A stretch of 64,000 bases of DNA from Neelides folsomi (lineage: Eukaryota; Arthropoda; Collembola; Neelipleona; Neelidae). The position numbers were made by a program, and so were the translations under genes. Each line of letters starts with the position of its first letter. Positions within the stretch are counted from its first letter, which is position 1. Shown here piece after piece: positions 24,139 through 37,416 of this stretch. The notes beneath the pieces are model-generated. The model was given only the letters and a program-made list of their open reading frames with translations, made no database searches and had not been told where the DNA came from. The stretch spans positions 1 through 64,000 of the forward strand of contig JAQGBZ010000119.1 of the NCBI GenBank assembly GCA_034687125.1, read 5' to 3'.

Positions 24139-27100
24139 ATGGCAAGTGAAATGAAATCAGTGAGAACAATTGGAATTATTTTATTCGTTATTGGTTCAGG
24201 TAAGAAAACATTTTATACTATTTAAATTATTTCGCATTAACTCAATGTTTTTGATGTTTTAAAATAATTATATCTGTTAAAATGATTAAAATCGGTTAAA
24301 TTAGTTAAACTGGTTAAAATCGGTTAAGCAGTTAAACTAAATCGTTCCGCGTTGTTTAGAAGATTTGAAAGGAAAATATGAAAATGGTTGTAAAGATTTG
24401 TTAAGAAAGGAAAAGCTTTTCCCTCCTTGGTTTTCTTTGAGTTGAAAGCGGATTCCTTTTGACTTTCCGGATTAAACCTCGTTTTCCTCTGAGCTCACTT
24501 AGAACGTCGGAATAATGCGAAACCCCAAAGGGGAAGATTAAAAAAGGTCGAGGCATTAAAAGGAGAAGATTGGGATTTAAATGGGAGAAATTAACGTGTT
24601 TCTGTCTCAAGTGAAAGGAGAACGAAAGTGGTGGAGATTTTCAACCCTCGTTATTTTACGTCAAAATCTCAAAAGTGGCTGTTGAGACTTTTTTTAATCT
24701 TTTTAGTTGCTCAGAGTTTGCGACTCCAGCGGGTTTTGATTCCTCAGCACAAATTCGCCGGAGAATCCGTCGTTTTAAGATGTCCATTTGATTTGGGAAG
24801 CGATCGACTTTATTCAGTAAAATGGTACAAGGTAAGGAAAATATTAAAATCTGTTAATTATTTTTTACAAATCTCATCTTATATATTAATTTTTGATTTA
24901 GAAGGTTAGATTATTAAATTTATTGAAAAATAATTTAAATATAAATATATTCAAAGGATAATGAAGAATTTTTCCGAGTGGTTCCGAGAAACAAACCCTC
25001 AATGGCTTCACATTACGTCGAAGGCGTCCATGTTAATGTAAGTTTTTAAACGTTGTTTAATTCATTTGTTTATAATTCAATTATAAATTGGTTAACTTAT
25101 TTTAAATAGTTAAATGTGGTCTTCTGTCCCTTATCTTATGTTCCGGATATAAAGCCTTCCCAAAATTGAAAATAATAATTATCATATATGTTAGGATTCA
25201 ATTAATTCAATTAAATATTGCATTTAAATATTAGAGATTTGATTTAGGATACATAAATTAACATTTAACGAGAGTTCTTTATAATCAATTTTGGTATTTT
25301 AAGTAAATTTTAGTATAAATTAGGTACAAGCAATTGTCAAATGATTTTACATGGAATTTGAGTTTGTTTCATTTCAAATAAATATTGTGTTTTGAAACAT
25401 GTAAAGATGCTTGAAATTGGTTAGCAAACAGAATTCAACAATTTCATTATCCTTATGTAATCTCAAAAAGAAAACGGTAATTTTTGATGTGAATAAACCC
25501 GAATTATAATTTTACAATATTTCCTTTTATATTCATTTGATTCGTAATATCAATACCAGTTGAACAGAAATGTGCCATCAAAAATATTTCACTTTTAAAT
25601 TTATTTCTGTTTTAATTCGAAATTTTTTACCTAAAATTTTTAAAAAATCTTTCTTCCAATTTGCTTTTTGTAGTTGAAAAATGAAAATATTTTAAAAATA
25701 TGAGATATTTTATCCAAACCAAAATTTAAAAAATTTAAAAAAAATGAAGATAGAAAATATAAAATGCACAGTTTTAATGTGTGAACGTGTGAATCGAGTC
25801 GGAGATTATTAAAATGACATGATAGCGAGGGGAGCGAAATGGCGCTAACACTTGAAATTGGCGAGAGGAATAATGAAACGCGTGATGGGTTTGAACATAA
25901 AAGACGTGAGATGGGAAAGAGGTGGATTATTGTGGTAAAGTCGATCGGCTCTTTCGCTAATGAATTTAATGGAAGGTTCAATTAGTGGGGAGAGAAAATG
26001 AGCGTTAATTCAATTCAGTCCATTGATCAATTAATGAGGCGGAGGTTGGGAAAAATCACCCCCATTCTTCCATTTATTTTACTTGATTAAATCCGCCAAA
26101 GGGGAGATTCCGCAGATGCCAACTCATTTCATTATATTACAGTTCATACATATACAAAAACTAATGCCCAATGAAAAGTGTATTGAACTTTAATATTCGA
26201 ATTGCCATATACCAAAAGTATTTTATGTAGTACATGTATGAATATGAATATTATATAATGTATGGTATAGATGGTAGATATAAGTTCAATTTGCATTAGA
26301 CTTATTACATATTGTTATTCTGTTATTAATTTATGCACATTGGCTTTTATATGTATTTAAGTTCATTTGAATCCCTTGTATGCTTTTGTATATTGGTTGA
26401 ATATGGGAATTATTGAAGATGTGGAAATGGCCCATCCCCCCTTTACGAGACAATTTCACAACTTTGAAAACCCAATTTCTACACGAACTTGAGGTTTTGC
26501 TCGTTTTACTCTGCTGCATAACGTGTCTGCACTTCACACTGACTTCTCTTCACATACTTTAAACAAACTTATTAAATTTATGTATTTACTTAATTCTAAT
26601 CTAATTCTATGTTGGCTTCATGGTTTGAAATTTTGAATCTTCCAACCAATGACAAATGCAGCTAAATATTGGTTAATTTTAATATTAACCAGTTTAACAT
26701 CAATATGAAAATTTGTCATAGTTAACTTAATTAAGGATAAATTTAATAGCTTGGGGGCTTCATTAAATTACAATTTCATTCTCGATTAATTCTTTTGACC
26801 TGATTTGATATTAATTGAGTTGTCGAATTAGCTAAATAAACATGAATATTCAGAAAGGGTTTCTTTGTGCTGAGGGAATTTTGGAAATTAAATAAAGGTC
26901 TGTGGTAGTTAGTTGAAATGTTGAAAATAAGGTGAAGGAAATGCAAATGAAGGAATTTGAATAAAAATGAATGAAGACTTTTGGAATTTGCGAGTGTGAA
27001 TCTCGGAGTGTGAGAGATGGGTTCAAATCCCGACATTTCAAATTCCATAATTTCCAATTCACGCCCACTTGGAACGTGTGAATGGGCGAATGCAGCGAAT

Positions 27101-29858
27101 GGGGCAAGGGAAAGTTGAGGGAGACAAGTTGAAATTTTCCCTCAAATCAGTTTCATGTAATTTAGGTGAATTTATGGCATTTTGGGGAAATTGGGCTTAT
27201 TCCTATCTATTCAATACAGGCAAATCGGGTGGTGAAAACCCGCTCAACTTCTCTCAATAACTTTAAAGGGAAAATTCGGAGTTGATTTGAAACTCTAAAC
27301 GATGCAGGGAATGAAAACGTGCCGTCGGTCAAATTTCTGTTTGGTTGCGTAAATTGTTTACTTAATTTATGAACCGTCTGCTTTGGCCTAACAATTTAAA
27401 AGTTTATAATAAAAATTCAAAAAATCAAAAAGGAATAAAATAAAATAAATCTTAAAATCACAAGAATGTTGTACAAATCAATAAAGATAAAAAAGGAATT
27501 AAAAAAATTAAATACTTTAAAAGTTAAACAAATAATTAAAATATTGTTTAAATATTTGTTTTATTAAAGTAATTTTTAAAGATAGATTTTGCTGAATTGT
27601 TAAATATCATTTGGCATGAGTTAAATTCTATTACAGCTATTTGTAAAGAAGTTTTTGTTTATTGTAATAAAATAAGTAAAGGAAATTTGGGTGGGTGAGA
27701 ATTTGCAAAGTTCAACAGTGTGAGTTTGAATGTTAAGGATTTTGAAATCTGGATGTAAATAAACGTTTGTAGCGGTGTGGTTTTCTTGTTCCAACATACG
27801 TCTTTGTCAAGGGATTAAACAAGGGGAATTTGGGGATGTCTTCAATCCTCTTTATTACTCCATAAATCTCCCATTCATCTTTGGATTAGGAGTCTTATTG
27901 ATGTCTCCACTCCAAGACTTCTCTTTAGAAATTAAGTTTTAATATACGAAATTATTTATTTAATAAATATCTTCAATTTATCATTGGAATTCTGCTATTA
28001 CAACAATTGTGGATTCCATTCGTTTAATGAAGGCATTAAATCATTTTATTATAAATGTTCAAAATTAACGATATATTTGTATAATAATATGCATACCGTA
28101 CATTTAATGAATAATAAACTTAGACATGTAGATTACATATAATTGTATCTTTAATTATCAATTTAAGTCAGATATAGTTTTTGTCCGAATATTAATATTC
28201 ATTATTTTCAGACTGCTGATTCTGATCGTTACAATGTGAGTTTGGTGTCTTTGAGCATCAGTTCAACTGGCGTTTATCGTTGTGAAGTGAGCGCAGAAGG
28301 CCCAAGTTTTTCGACCGTCTCTGGCGAAGGAACTCTCACTGCTCTCCGTAAGAGCTAATTTTAACGATAACTTATTATCCAAAGCTTAAATGTTTAAATA
28401 AAGCTCAAGAGCGAAGATTTTAACTGAAATTCCAACGCCGAAATTCCTACCTTTAATTATCTAATCAAAATATAACTAAAAGTCTTCCCTTTTGGCATGC
28501 ACTTCAATTTAATAAAAGTTTCAATGATCCTTCAACTTTCAAGTGGATGACTTGAGAATCTACTTCAAAAATTATTATTATGCAAAATTTAATTTAATCC
28601 TTTATTTCTTAAAAAAAAAGTTTATAACTACCTGTATTAATAATTTTTGAAAATTTAAAATAAAAAATTTAAATTCAATTTTAATGATTTACAATTAACA
28701 TGAGAATTTTATTATGAAACATAAGAGGATTTGAACATAATTAATTTTTCCTAGATTTGCCAGAAAAGGGTCCAGTCATCATGGAAAACGGAGAGCGACT
28801 TGGAGATTATGAAGCTGGGGAGCTTCTGGATTTGAGCTGTAAAAGTGAAGCTTCTTTTCCCCCTGCAAAACTTTCCTGGTTCATCAACGACGCCCCGGTA
28901 AATTCTCAGTTTTTTTAATTCCTTCCAAAAATATAAAAAATAAGCTTTTGTAATCTTATTAAAGGATTTATATAAAAATCATACTAAATTGAGACTTGTT
29001 TTATATAATTCGTATTTAACTCTATTACGAAGATTTTTTAACTAATTTTTGATACGCATACAATAAATATATTAAAATATTAAAAAATCGTTTGATGTTT
29101 TATTAATTAATTAAATTATAAATTATTTATAATAAATTTTAAAGTTTGTACTTTTGCATCGTACATTTGAGAAGAAAGTTCTAAAGCTATGTAATGTATT
29201 TTTAATCAATTGACTTTTCCTTCAAAGTTAAAGCATTTTAGTAAAGGGGACGTTTTTAAAGTTCGAGTCAAATTCTTAAGATTTACGACTCTCAGATTTT
29301 CCCTTAATGAATGTGCCGCGGTGGTTGTGAATAAATTACATATTTTGTAAATTTATGATCATATCCTGTCAAAGCCTCATCCAATTTTTGAATATTTTTA
29401 ATATTTTTGATTTTTTCATAATTAGACATTATTTAGTGCATTTATGTATATGGCATACCACGTCATAAAAGTTAATATAAATACATTCTATAAGAAAATA
29501 ATATTTATTACTTCTATTCGGATTTATGAAGATCTTGAGTAAATATGTTGTGAGCGATTTGAATGAAAATGTTGGGATTCGGCTGAGCTCCTCCGTTTCC
29601 AAACTTCAACTTCCCCTCCAGACGGAACATTTCGGAGAAGACGGGTCAGCGAGGGTTCGATGCGTCGCCAGCATTTCTACTCTTTTTTGGCAAGAGGGGG
29701 ATGAGAAGATTGTGGGCTCGCAGAGGAAAATACCAAATGACCTAAGGTCAATTTCATCATTTAACATCTCCCCTTTTGAAGATCGGAGGGAAGCACATTT
29801 ACTTGGTAAAACAAATTATACAAAAATTGGTGAAATTCCCAAAATGTTAATGTTATGA
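24139..29858 (+). CDS. beat: Beaten-path (Beat) family immunoglobulin protein
   Basis: Exons by my reading: 24139-24199 (signal peptide), 24707-24831, 24957-25037, 28212-28347, 28755-28897, 29532-29858 (290 residues). The protein starts MASEMKSVRTIGIILFVIGS, a signal peptide completed by the next exon. Ig domain 1 shows VVLRCPFD, the tryptophan in LYSVKWYK, and VYRCEVSAEGPSF. Ig domain 2 shows LDLSCKS, KLSWFIND and ARVRCVAS. The phrase YSVKWYK followed by a short exon ending in EGVHVN, then GVYRCEVSAEGPSF, is characteristic of the arthropod Beat family. These are secreted or membrane-tethered neuronal proteins that bind Side-family receptors and control motor axon defasciculation. Exon phases all agree. 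The intron at 25038-28211 is 3.2 kb. The end is less certain: the ORF reads to 29858, but a possible donor near 29744 could lead to a further exon. Which beat paralog this is cannot be told. Confidence 0.85.
24277..24345. repeat. short GGTTAAA minisatellite in intron 1 of the beat gene
   Basis: An imperfect run of units resembling TTAAAATCGGTTAAA repeats about five times in the first intron of the beat-like gene. It is probably neutral. Confidence 0.5.
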
Positions 29859-32800
29859 GATGAAACAAGTTAATTTGGGGAAATTTTGACTTTTAGTTCG
29901 AGGGGTTGGAATGAAAAATGGAGCAAGTTTTTTTCTCATTATCGTGTCGTTGATCCTCAAGTTTCTCTGAATTGCGAATTGGAAAGGAAAATTGATCTGT
30001 CGTGAATATGTGAAAGTGAAATGAGACGCCCGTTCGTTTTTCAACTTCCGCCTTCCATTTGAAATCACAACCAACGTCCTTTTAAAAAACATAGTTTATA
30101 ATTTTGGTTCAATTTACTTAATATTTACACAATAATTAGAATAAATACAGATTACATAAATAGCACATAACTACATACCTATGTTAAATGAACCATATTA
30201 AACTACAATTTATCAAAATATTAATAAAAATTGGTAAAAAATTGATTTCAGTTAACTTTTACATATCAATTAAAAATTTAAATTTAACCCCTTCAAAGTC
30301 TAAAAACTAACAATGTCCCATAATTTTATTTATGTAAGTTTGTTAAAATCTTCTTAAATACAATTAAAATGAAATAAAATGTTAAATAAATTAGTAATTT
30401 ATAAAATAACAATCAAAATACCAAATGTATAAAATAAAGAAATATGGCGTTTTATAAGTTTATTAAAATTAACTAAAAAAATTAATCTCATCTGTAATTA
30501 CTTTAATTATTGAATCTAGATAGTCAATAGTCAGATACAGATGAACTCTGGGATATTTCAAACTTTAAAATTTTTGTTAAATAATTTTTATATGGCCATA
30601 TTATAAAAATATTAAACGGTACATTTAAATTTAATCTTATAATTCAGTTTAATTTATTAATTTAGGAATGAGTTGTCTAAATGTATAGTTCAAATTCATA
30701 GTTAGTCTTATATTGATGAATTCATCAAATAAACCAAATGAACCAGACAATTAAATTAACCTTTGTTTGAATGGAAATGAAATAAAAAGTGGTTTATGTG
30801 GATTTATTGTTGATTTTATTCCTTTGTTTTCCTTACTGGGTGAATATTCAGGTGTTGATTGTGGGAGCTTTTAACTTTATTTCTATTACCATATTTGGTC
30901 ATTTGGGGGAAGTGGAGGAAAGTTTTAATTAAACTTCCATTTTCCATCCTTCCTTGTTGAATATTCAACACGGAGAGTTTTCCCCCGTCGTCGCGTGGAC
31001 ATTTTTATATCTTAAATTTCCTTTCCCAACTCCCCACAGGTAATTGTTTTAAAGTATCAATTAAATTCACAAAACTTGTCCTTTATTTCTCTTTCATGGG
31101 CGATTCAAAACTCCTTCACTTCACCAATGAAATCATCATAACTCATTTTAAGCTCAGTTAGTGAAATCAAACGTCGTAATAAAAACTATTGAACAAAATT
31201 TATTTATTTAAACTACACATTTACACCCATTTACACTATTTAAAATCTAATAAATTGGAAGTTTGTAATAATTACAATTTTATGGTTAATAAAAATCACC
31301 CATTTAGCACAATGTTAAATAAGCAATTTATGTAGCAATTTAAACAACTTGGTCATTTTATTAAAATTTATTGAATTCTTCCAGAAATAAGTTTCTTAAC
31401 CATAAATACTGAAATTACTTTCATTGTATAATATAGTAGGTATATATCAGTCTATGTATATCTGTAGTAAAAAGAGTGAAAAATGAATGTCAAAAGGAAT
31501 TAACCATTCAATAAATAATGAATGTAATGAAGGCGAGAGGTGCTCGAAATAAATCCCACACATTTAAAACTCAATATTAAATATAAAGCAAATGTTTAAA
31601 CGGTAAAACAGTCCCATAAATACAAACAAATGAGGAAAGTTAAAGACATGCAAAAGAAACATTAAACATTTTTACTCTCACTTTTTATCAATTCTTCATA
31701 AACAACTTATAAATACCACAAAGATAAATTTCTCTTATGGAATTCAAGTGTGAGTTTTATGCAACATCATTTGACAAACATTAAAAAACTTTTTTCTGTC
31801 TAAATGTTCTGAATGTTTATTAAGAAAATTAAGAATTAAACCTTTAAAATGTTTAATATTTTATATGAATTTACATAGGACACACGATCTATTGGAACCT
31901 ACTTTAAATAACGAATTTATTTTAAATTATTCAAAATAAGAAATATTAAAAGTGACGTTAAACTTTTTGCTGTCACCTGTTACTTTAAAAGAATTTTCCA
32001 AAGTTTGAGATTTTTTTGGATTTCTTTTCTCAAGAAATCTCTGACATCTGACAAAAACTTGAAAATGTATACATACTTAACCTATATTATATTGTTAAAG
32101 GGGAGAAAACATTTTTATCATGCATTAGAGTATAAGTATTTTCCTTAACTGTTATATTTATGTACAGTAGGTACAGTACAGTAGAGTACAGTAACAAAGA
32201 GTACTTTAAGAGTCACAGAGTATGACATATATCTCATATTTTGTTCAGATATTGGATATATATTTTTCTTATAAGTTTAGTATATGTGATATACCTTGAT
32301 ATAATTTTTTAAATATTGTATCTGTAAAAAAGGAATCTTTTCCATAAAACCCATTTCCTGAGTTGAGGGGGAAAAGCGGCGCGTGTCGTGTCGGTCCTTT
32401 TTTTATCTCTTCACACAAGATCCCTTCCATGAGATTTGAAGGACCATTAGAGGTAAAAGCTTTTTTCTTATTATAATTCATCCCACTTTCACTCCTTTCA
32501 TTCTCCACACACAAAAGACGACCAAAGTATGAAATATTTAAGAAATTCAACTCGAGGAATCCCTTTTTAATCCATTTACAAAACGATCAAATTTTAATGC
32601 ACCCGACCCTTTTTTTCATATTGGGTTTTTTCATCATTGTCAATTTTTGAAAATTAAAGTCAAATTATTTGAACTTTACTTAAATACATTTTTACATAAG
32701 TTACAATTTAATAATATTAACAACAATAGAAAAATTATGCTAAATAAAGCAATTTAAAATATTGGAAATAATAAAAAATTAAAATGAGGAAATATGAGGA

Positions 32801-33454
32801 AAGAAAATAAAGCGATGATCTGAAACAGAAAAGAGAAAAAGGAAGAAATAGAGCAATAATGTAAAGTGTGTGGAGGGAAGGAATCCATTAATTCATAATT
32901 AGTTAATGACAGGGAGGGGGCGAGTTTTCATGACCGTTGACACTCGCCGACCCTCTCCGAAAACTCCGAATGCCATTAATGGAATCGCCAGGGATTTCTC
33001 CCCTCTTTCCATCCTCCCTTTCAATTCGCCCTTACAATCATTAACTATTGCTGGTATGGGAAATGCAACTTGCAAAAATGTTGTGCATGGATAGAAATGC
33101 AATTAGTGATTGCTTTTAAACATTAAAAACATTATACTCGTGATCGTATCTAGGATAGTATGTGCAATGTTATTAACCCACATAACTAATCAATAATTAA
33201 ATATAAGTTCCAATTGTGTTATTGTGGTTTAAATATTAAAAATAATGTTTTTATTTCTAAATGTCACAAAAAATTTTGCTTCCTATATTTATTTTATCCT
33301 TAATAAATTATTTTAATTGCTTATATTATAATTATTTAATTAGTGGTTCATGATTTTTAAATTTATTAAATTATTATCGAATAATTCTTAGTTGCTAATT
33401 ATTGAAAATATTATATAATACTTGAATGTTAATTTTAGAAAGAATGTATATTAT
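29859..33454. other. 3.6 kb without a supported gene
   Basis: AT-rich intergenic DNA. The ORFs here (for example 29853-30092 and 32269-32550 on the minus strand) show no domain and overlap other-strand ORFs or simple sequence. A GTACAGTA-rich simple repeat lies at about 32163-32200. I see nothing that I would annotate as a gene. Confidence 0.45.
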
Positions 33455-33760
33455 ATGAAAATATGTAGAATAAATATAATATGCATAAATACTATTAATT
33501 TATTACTCGGTATTTGCTTTCTTTTATATGTAGATAAAATGTGCAATGCCCAATGCGATTTAGACTGTTCAAAGGTGCCAAACGGGAAATACAATGCACC
33601 ACTTTCAAAAATGTGCATGGCCTACGTTCTTTGTCACTATGGGACTCCTTATCTTTGGACTTGCCCACGTAAGACGTTTTTTGATGCTAAAAAAGGCGAA
33701 TGTCTGAGTTATAAAGAAGTGAATTGTACTATGGATTCTTGTGGAAAAAATAGAACCTAA
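33455..33760 (+). CDS. secreted protein with one chitin-binding type-2 (peritrophin A) domain
   Basis: ATG 33455 gives 101 residues. The start MKICRINIICINTINLLLGI followed by CFLLYVDKMCNA is a signal peptide. The rest is one CBM14 domain with its six cysteines and aromatic core: C-SKVPNGKYNAPLSKM-C-MAYVL-C-HYGTPYLWT-C-PRKTFFDAKKGE-C-LSYKEVN-C. Such domains bind chitin in cuticle or gut lining. With only one domain the protein would act as a small cuticle- or peritrophic-matrix-associated factor. The ORF is open further upstream to 33422, but without a better start codon. An AG at about 33437 could be a splice acceptor, so a short 5' non-coding exon is possible. AATAAA occurs at about 33791. 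Confidence 0.75.
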   Translation: MKICRINIICINTINLLLGICFLLYVDKMCNAQCDLDCSKVPNGKYNAPLSKMCMAYVLCHYGTPYLWTCPRKTFFDAKKGECLSYKEVNCTMDSCGKNRT

Positions 33761-36700
33761 AATATTTATTAAAATTTAGGTAGGTTATAAAAATAAATTA
33801 AAGAGAGACGATGAAACATAACGTTCGTGTTCTTTTATTAAGCATATTATGTAATATAAATATGCAAATATTAAAATATTTTAGCTGTTTTTGATTTATT
33901 TTAATTACTTTATCTAATTTAAAATGCAACTTCCAAAAATGCTCAATACATTTGTTGTTATGTAATTAAAAGTATTTTATTGTGTTAAAGTTATTAACCT
34001 ACAGTACTTTATATGAATATTATTTAGTAGCTGTAAATACAATGTTAAGACATAGTATTTACAGTGAAAGAACGAAATATAAATAAATGGAATAAAAATC
34101 AAATACAAATTCGATAAATCCTGATAATCCTAATGACAATGAGCCTATGACATTAAGTAATGATGTAATAAGTATATAATGTATACGAAGCGAACATAAT
34201 ACGCATCATTAAAACACCATTATACATTTAATATTAGTTTAATTAGAATCAATTTGTTTAAATAAAATTGAAAAAAGGAAACTAAATTTATAAGACAAGA
34301 GATTGTGTGTGATTTACTTGGTTCAAGTTACCATCATTAGTAGTCCAAAAGTCCAAATATTAATTACGGCACATTTTGAACAGTGCCTTTTTTCGTTTTT
34401 ATTATACACATACGCATTTAGTAAAAGAAACAAATACAGAAAATTCGAACAAACATTTCACATGTAAAAATGTTAAATGATTGTAAGTATTACGAACAAA
34501 CATTTACACTAATACAATCTAAAATGTACTGAATTGATAAAAAGTCTCACTCATCAGAATCAGCAGATAGATTGTACGATATAAGATACATACATACACC
34601 CACACATTAAACAACAATATGTATGAGTAGCAAATGTGTCATATATAATATAATACAATAATATAAGAGTAATATTACTATATATACATAATATGTAACA
34701 TAATATCTAATTATATACATAATATGCATAATATACGAATTTGAGTATTTGACTGAATGAGAATTTTCTTCTATTAAGCTATGAGTTTATGAGGTGAGCC
34801 AATTAATAAAACAAACATTGTTTTTAATCTTCTCCCATACGAAACGAGTTTGCTTTTCCTCAATGCCAAGTTCACATGTCTGGTGAGTTTGGGGGGAATA
34901 TTGGCACATGAGGACAAGCCATGAACGAAAGACTTGAATTCCTTCATTCAAACCTTTGGCCTTCAATTCACTAAAATATTTTTATGATTTTTACCTTTAA
35001 TTACTAATTACTAATTATATCTGTACAACTTACAATATTTAAATATATGTACTACTACTCTTGTATAATATACTTATTTCAAATATCTTTTCAACCATAT
35101 TGAGCAAATCCCGGCTGTAATATTTGTGAATTTTCTGAGGGAATTAACACAACATTAGCTGAGCATCAAATGAATGGAAAATGATAAAAATCGAGAAATC
35201 GTAAAAAGTACAGAATTTACAGCAATAATGAGAATGAGAAATAATGAGATTTTTCGCATTAAATTTCATACTACATTACATTTTCTGACGCATTATTAAT
35301 CATGTTATTATATAACTATATTGTTTAACTCATTAATGTTTTTATTGTGCGAAACTTTGAGATTTATCGCATGATTAATTAATCATAAGTTGAACATCTT
35401 GAGCATGGTTTTTTATTTGAGCTCAGCTTGAGGAAAAGTTAAACATTTCATGTTGCTTTAAACTCCGAAACCGAACCGAGTTTTAACAAAACCCGAACCG
35501 ACATGCGGAAAAAAGTTCCACGAGTTTCCGCCAATGCTCCGCTTGCAGGTAAATGTATAAGTAAATAAGCTGCAATATAAAGCTTATTGCTAAATTATTC
35601 GATAGAGTTTTGAGCATTGCTTGGAACTCACTCGGAATCACAAGCTGTTTAAATAGCCGAATTCTGAGCTTCTTGCTTTGAAAATCCTTCTTGCTAAATA
35701 TTCGCTAAACTGCCGCTGGTGTTGCTTAATTCAATGTCTAGGTCTAGAAGCTTATATTCCATCATTAATTTTTCAATCATTTATTAACATGCACTCATCT
35801 ATTAAACCAAATACGCATATGGGATTACCTCATTTAAATATATTAATATAAATGGAAATCCTTTATAGAAAAATTTGAACAGGTTTTTGATTCAACTGGA
35901 TATTTTTACAAAACATTTGATGGAGATTGTTGAGCAAGTGTTAAGGTATTTGGGAACTACATATTTCATACATACATACATATTTCCTATATATGCATTT
36001 TGTATAGTTTTATTACTTAGGAGAATTCCCACTATTTCCATTTACTTTCCGCGTATTCATCTAATTGATCATTATCAAAGGCTCCAAAGGTGCAATTTTA
36101 TTTAAGAATCTACAATTTATATCTTATGTAAACGAGCATAAATAATGAAATTATGACATGCGAATTTGAGAAAAAAGACTCTGCCCTAATTATTATTATT
36201 TGGCAAAAAAACAATATTTGTATTTAACTTTAAGTATTATGTCATTAAATATTATTAGTATACTTATACGTACTTGGTAATAATGGTTTTATTATTTTAA
36301 ATAATATAATTATAATTATAAGAAATTTTACTTGTATTTTTAATACGATTGTAAAATCTATCTGTATTTACCAGATTACAATTGATACATAAATTAAGAA
36401 TAGCTAACACAAGGTTTCTAATGTTTATTGCCAAATGACATTTAGCATCTGGTAAAAAATCTTTGAATAAATGTATATTAAATCTATGTAATATAAGTAA
36501 TTAACAATGAAATATGTATTACGTATTTGTATGTACCATAGATCATATAATACATATCTGTATGTAGTATGTAATATGTATCTGTAATATTCTGTATGTG
36601 TTATGTACTGAATGTATTAAATTTTATTTACATACTTACATGTATGAACCAGCATGTCTTGTAATGTTAAAGTGGTTAATGTATGCATATGATATCATAT

Positions 36701-37416
36701 CATGAACCGGCCAATGAGTTCGAATAAGGGATGTGTGAATAAAAGGCAATAAATGTTAGAAACGTTGGTTTGATTGAAGCTAATGGAGTTGTAAGGACGA
36801 GATGACTGAAGTTGCATAATTGGCATAAAAAATAAATTGAAGGAGTTTTGGTGCAAAGGAGTTTCCAACTACCTCGAAACGGAGTCACCTTCAACTCATC
36901 TCGAAGGTATTGAATTAAATGTAAAATCCCGCAGTGGTTCGGAGCTTCCTTCCATTCACTGCAGTCTTCAAACTCCGCTCCGACCACCAACAACTCGAAT
37001 CGCTTTTATTCTTTTAGTTCTTTTTTAATATTGAAAAGAATTTAAAGTTTAAAACATTTTTATAAATATTGATTTGTCCGGTCAATTTAGGTTTAATTAA
37101 AACACCCATTAATTAAAATTTCAAAGATTCTCATACCCCAACTTAAGAATATTTTATTGTTTGTTTAAATTATTGATTAAAAATACAAACGGACCCAAAG
37201 GGTTAAACATTTAAAAAAATTACAACTAAACTAAAAAGTGCGAACAAACGATTAGAAAAACTCCAAATTCAAATTTCGTCGATTGATTTCATTCTCCTAA
37301 ATTCTGCAAATTCTTTAAAGTGAATTAAGAATTATAGCTAGCGGCTTTTGTTAAAGTTTTAATTGAAGACTTAATTGACAATTTAGAAGAATTTTAAGTT
37401 TAATACTTGATTAAAA
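33761..37416. other. 3.6 kb without a supported gene; promoter side of the elongase gene
   Basis: AT-rich sequence with strong TATGTA simple-sequence clusters (34560-34740, 36470-36640). A CCGAACCGA-rich patch occurs at 35466-35505 and resembles, in inverted form, the CGGGTTCAGG-rich patch at about 45625-45710. ORFs at 35875-36105 and 36700-37028 have no domain. The segment just before 37417 holds the 5' leader of the elongase gene. Confidence 0.4.

Noticed and set aside
26990-27050. A tRNA T-arm-like string (GGGTTCAAATCCC)
   Set aside because: No acceptor stem, D-arm or anticodon arm can be built around it, and no SINE-like tail follows. It is a chance B-box.
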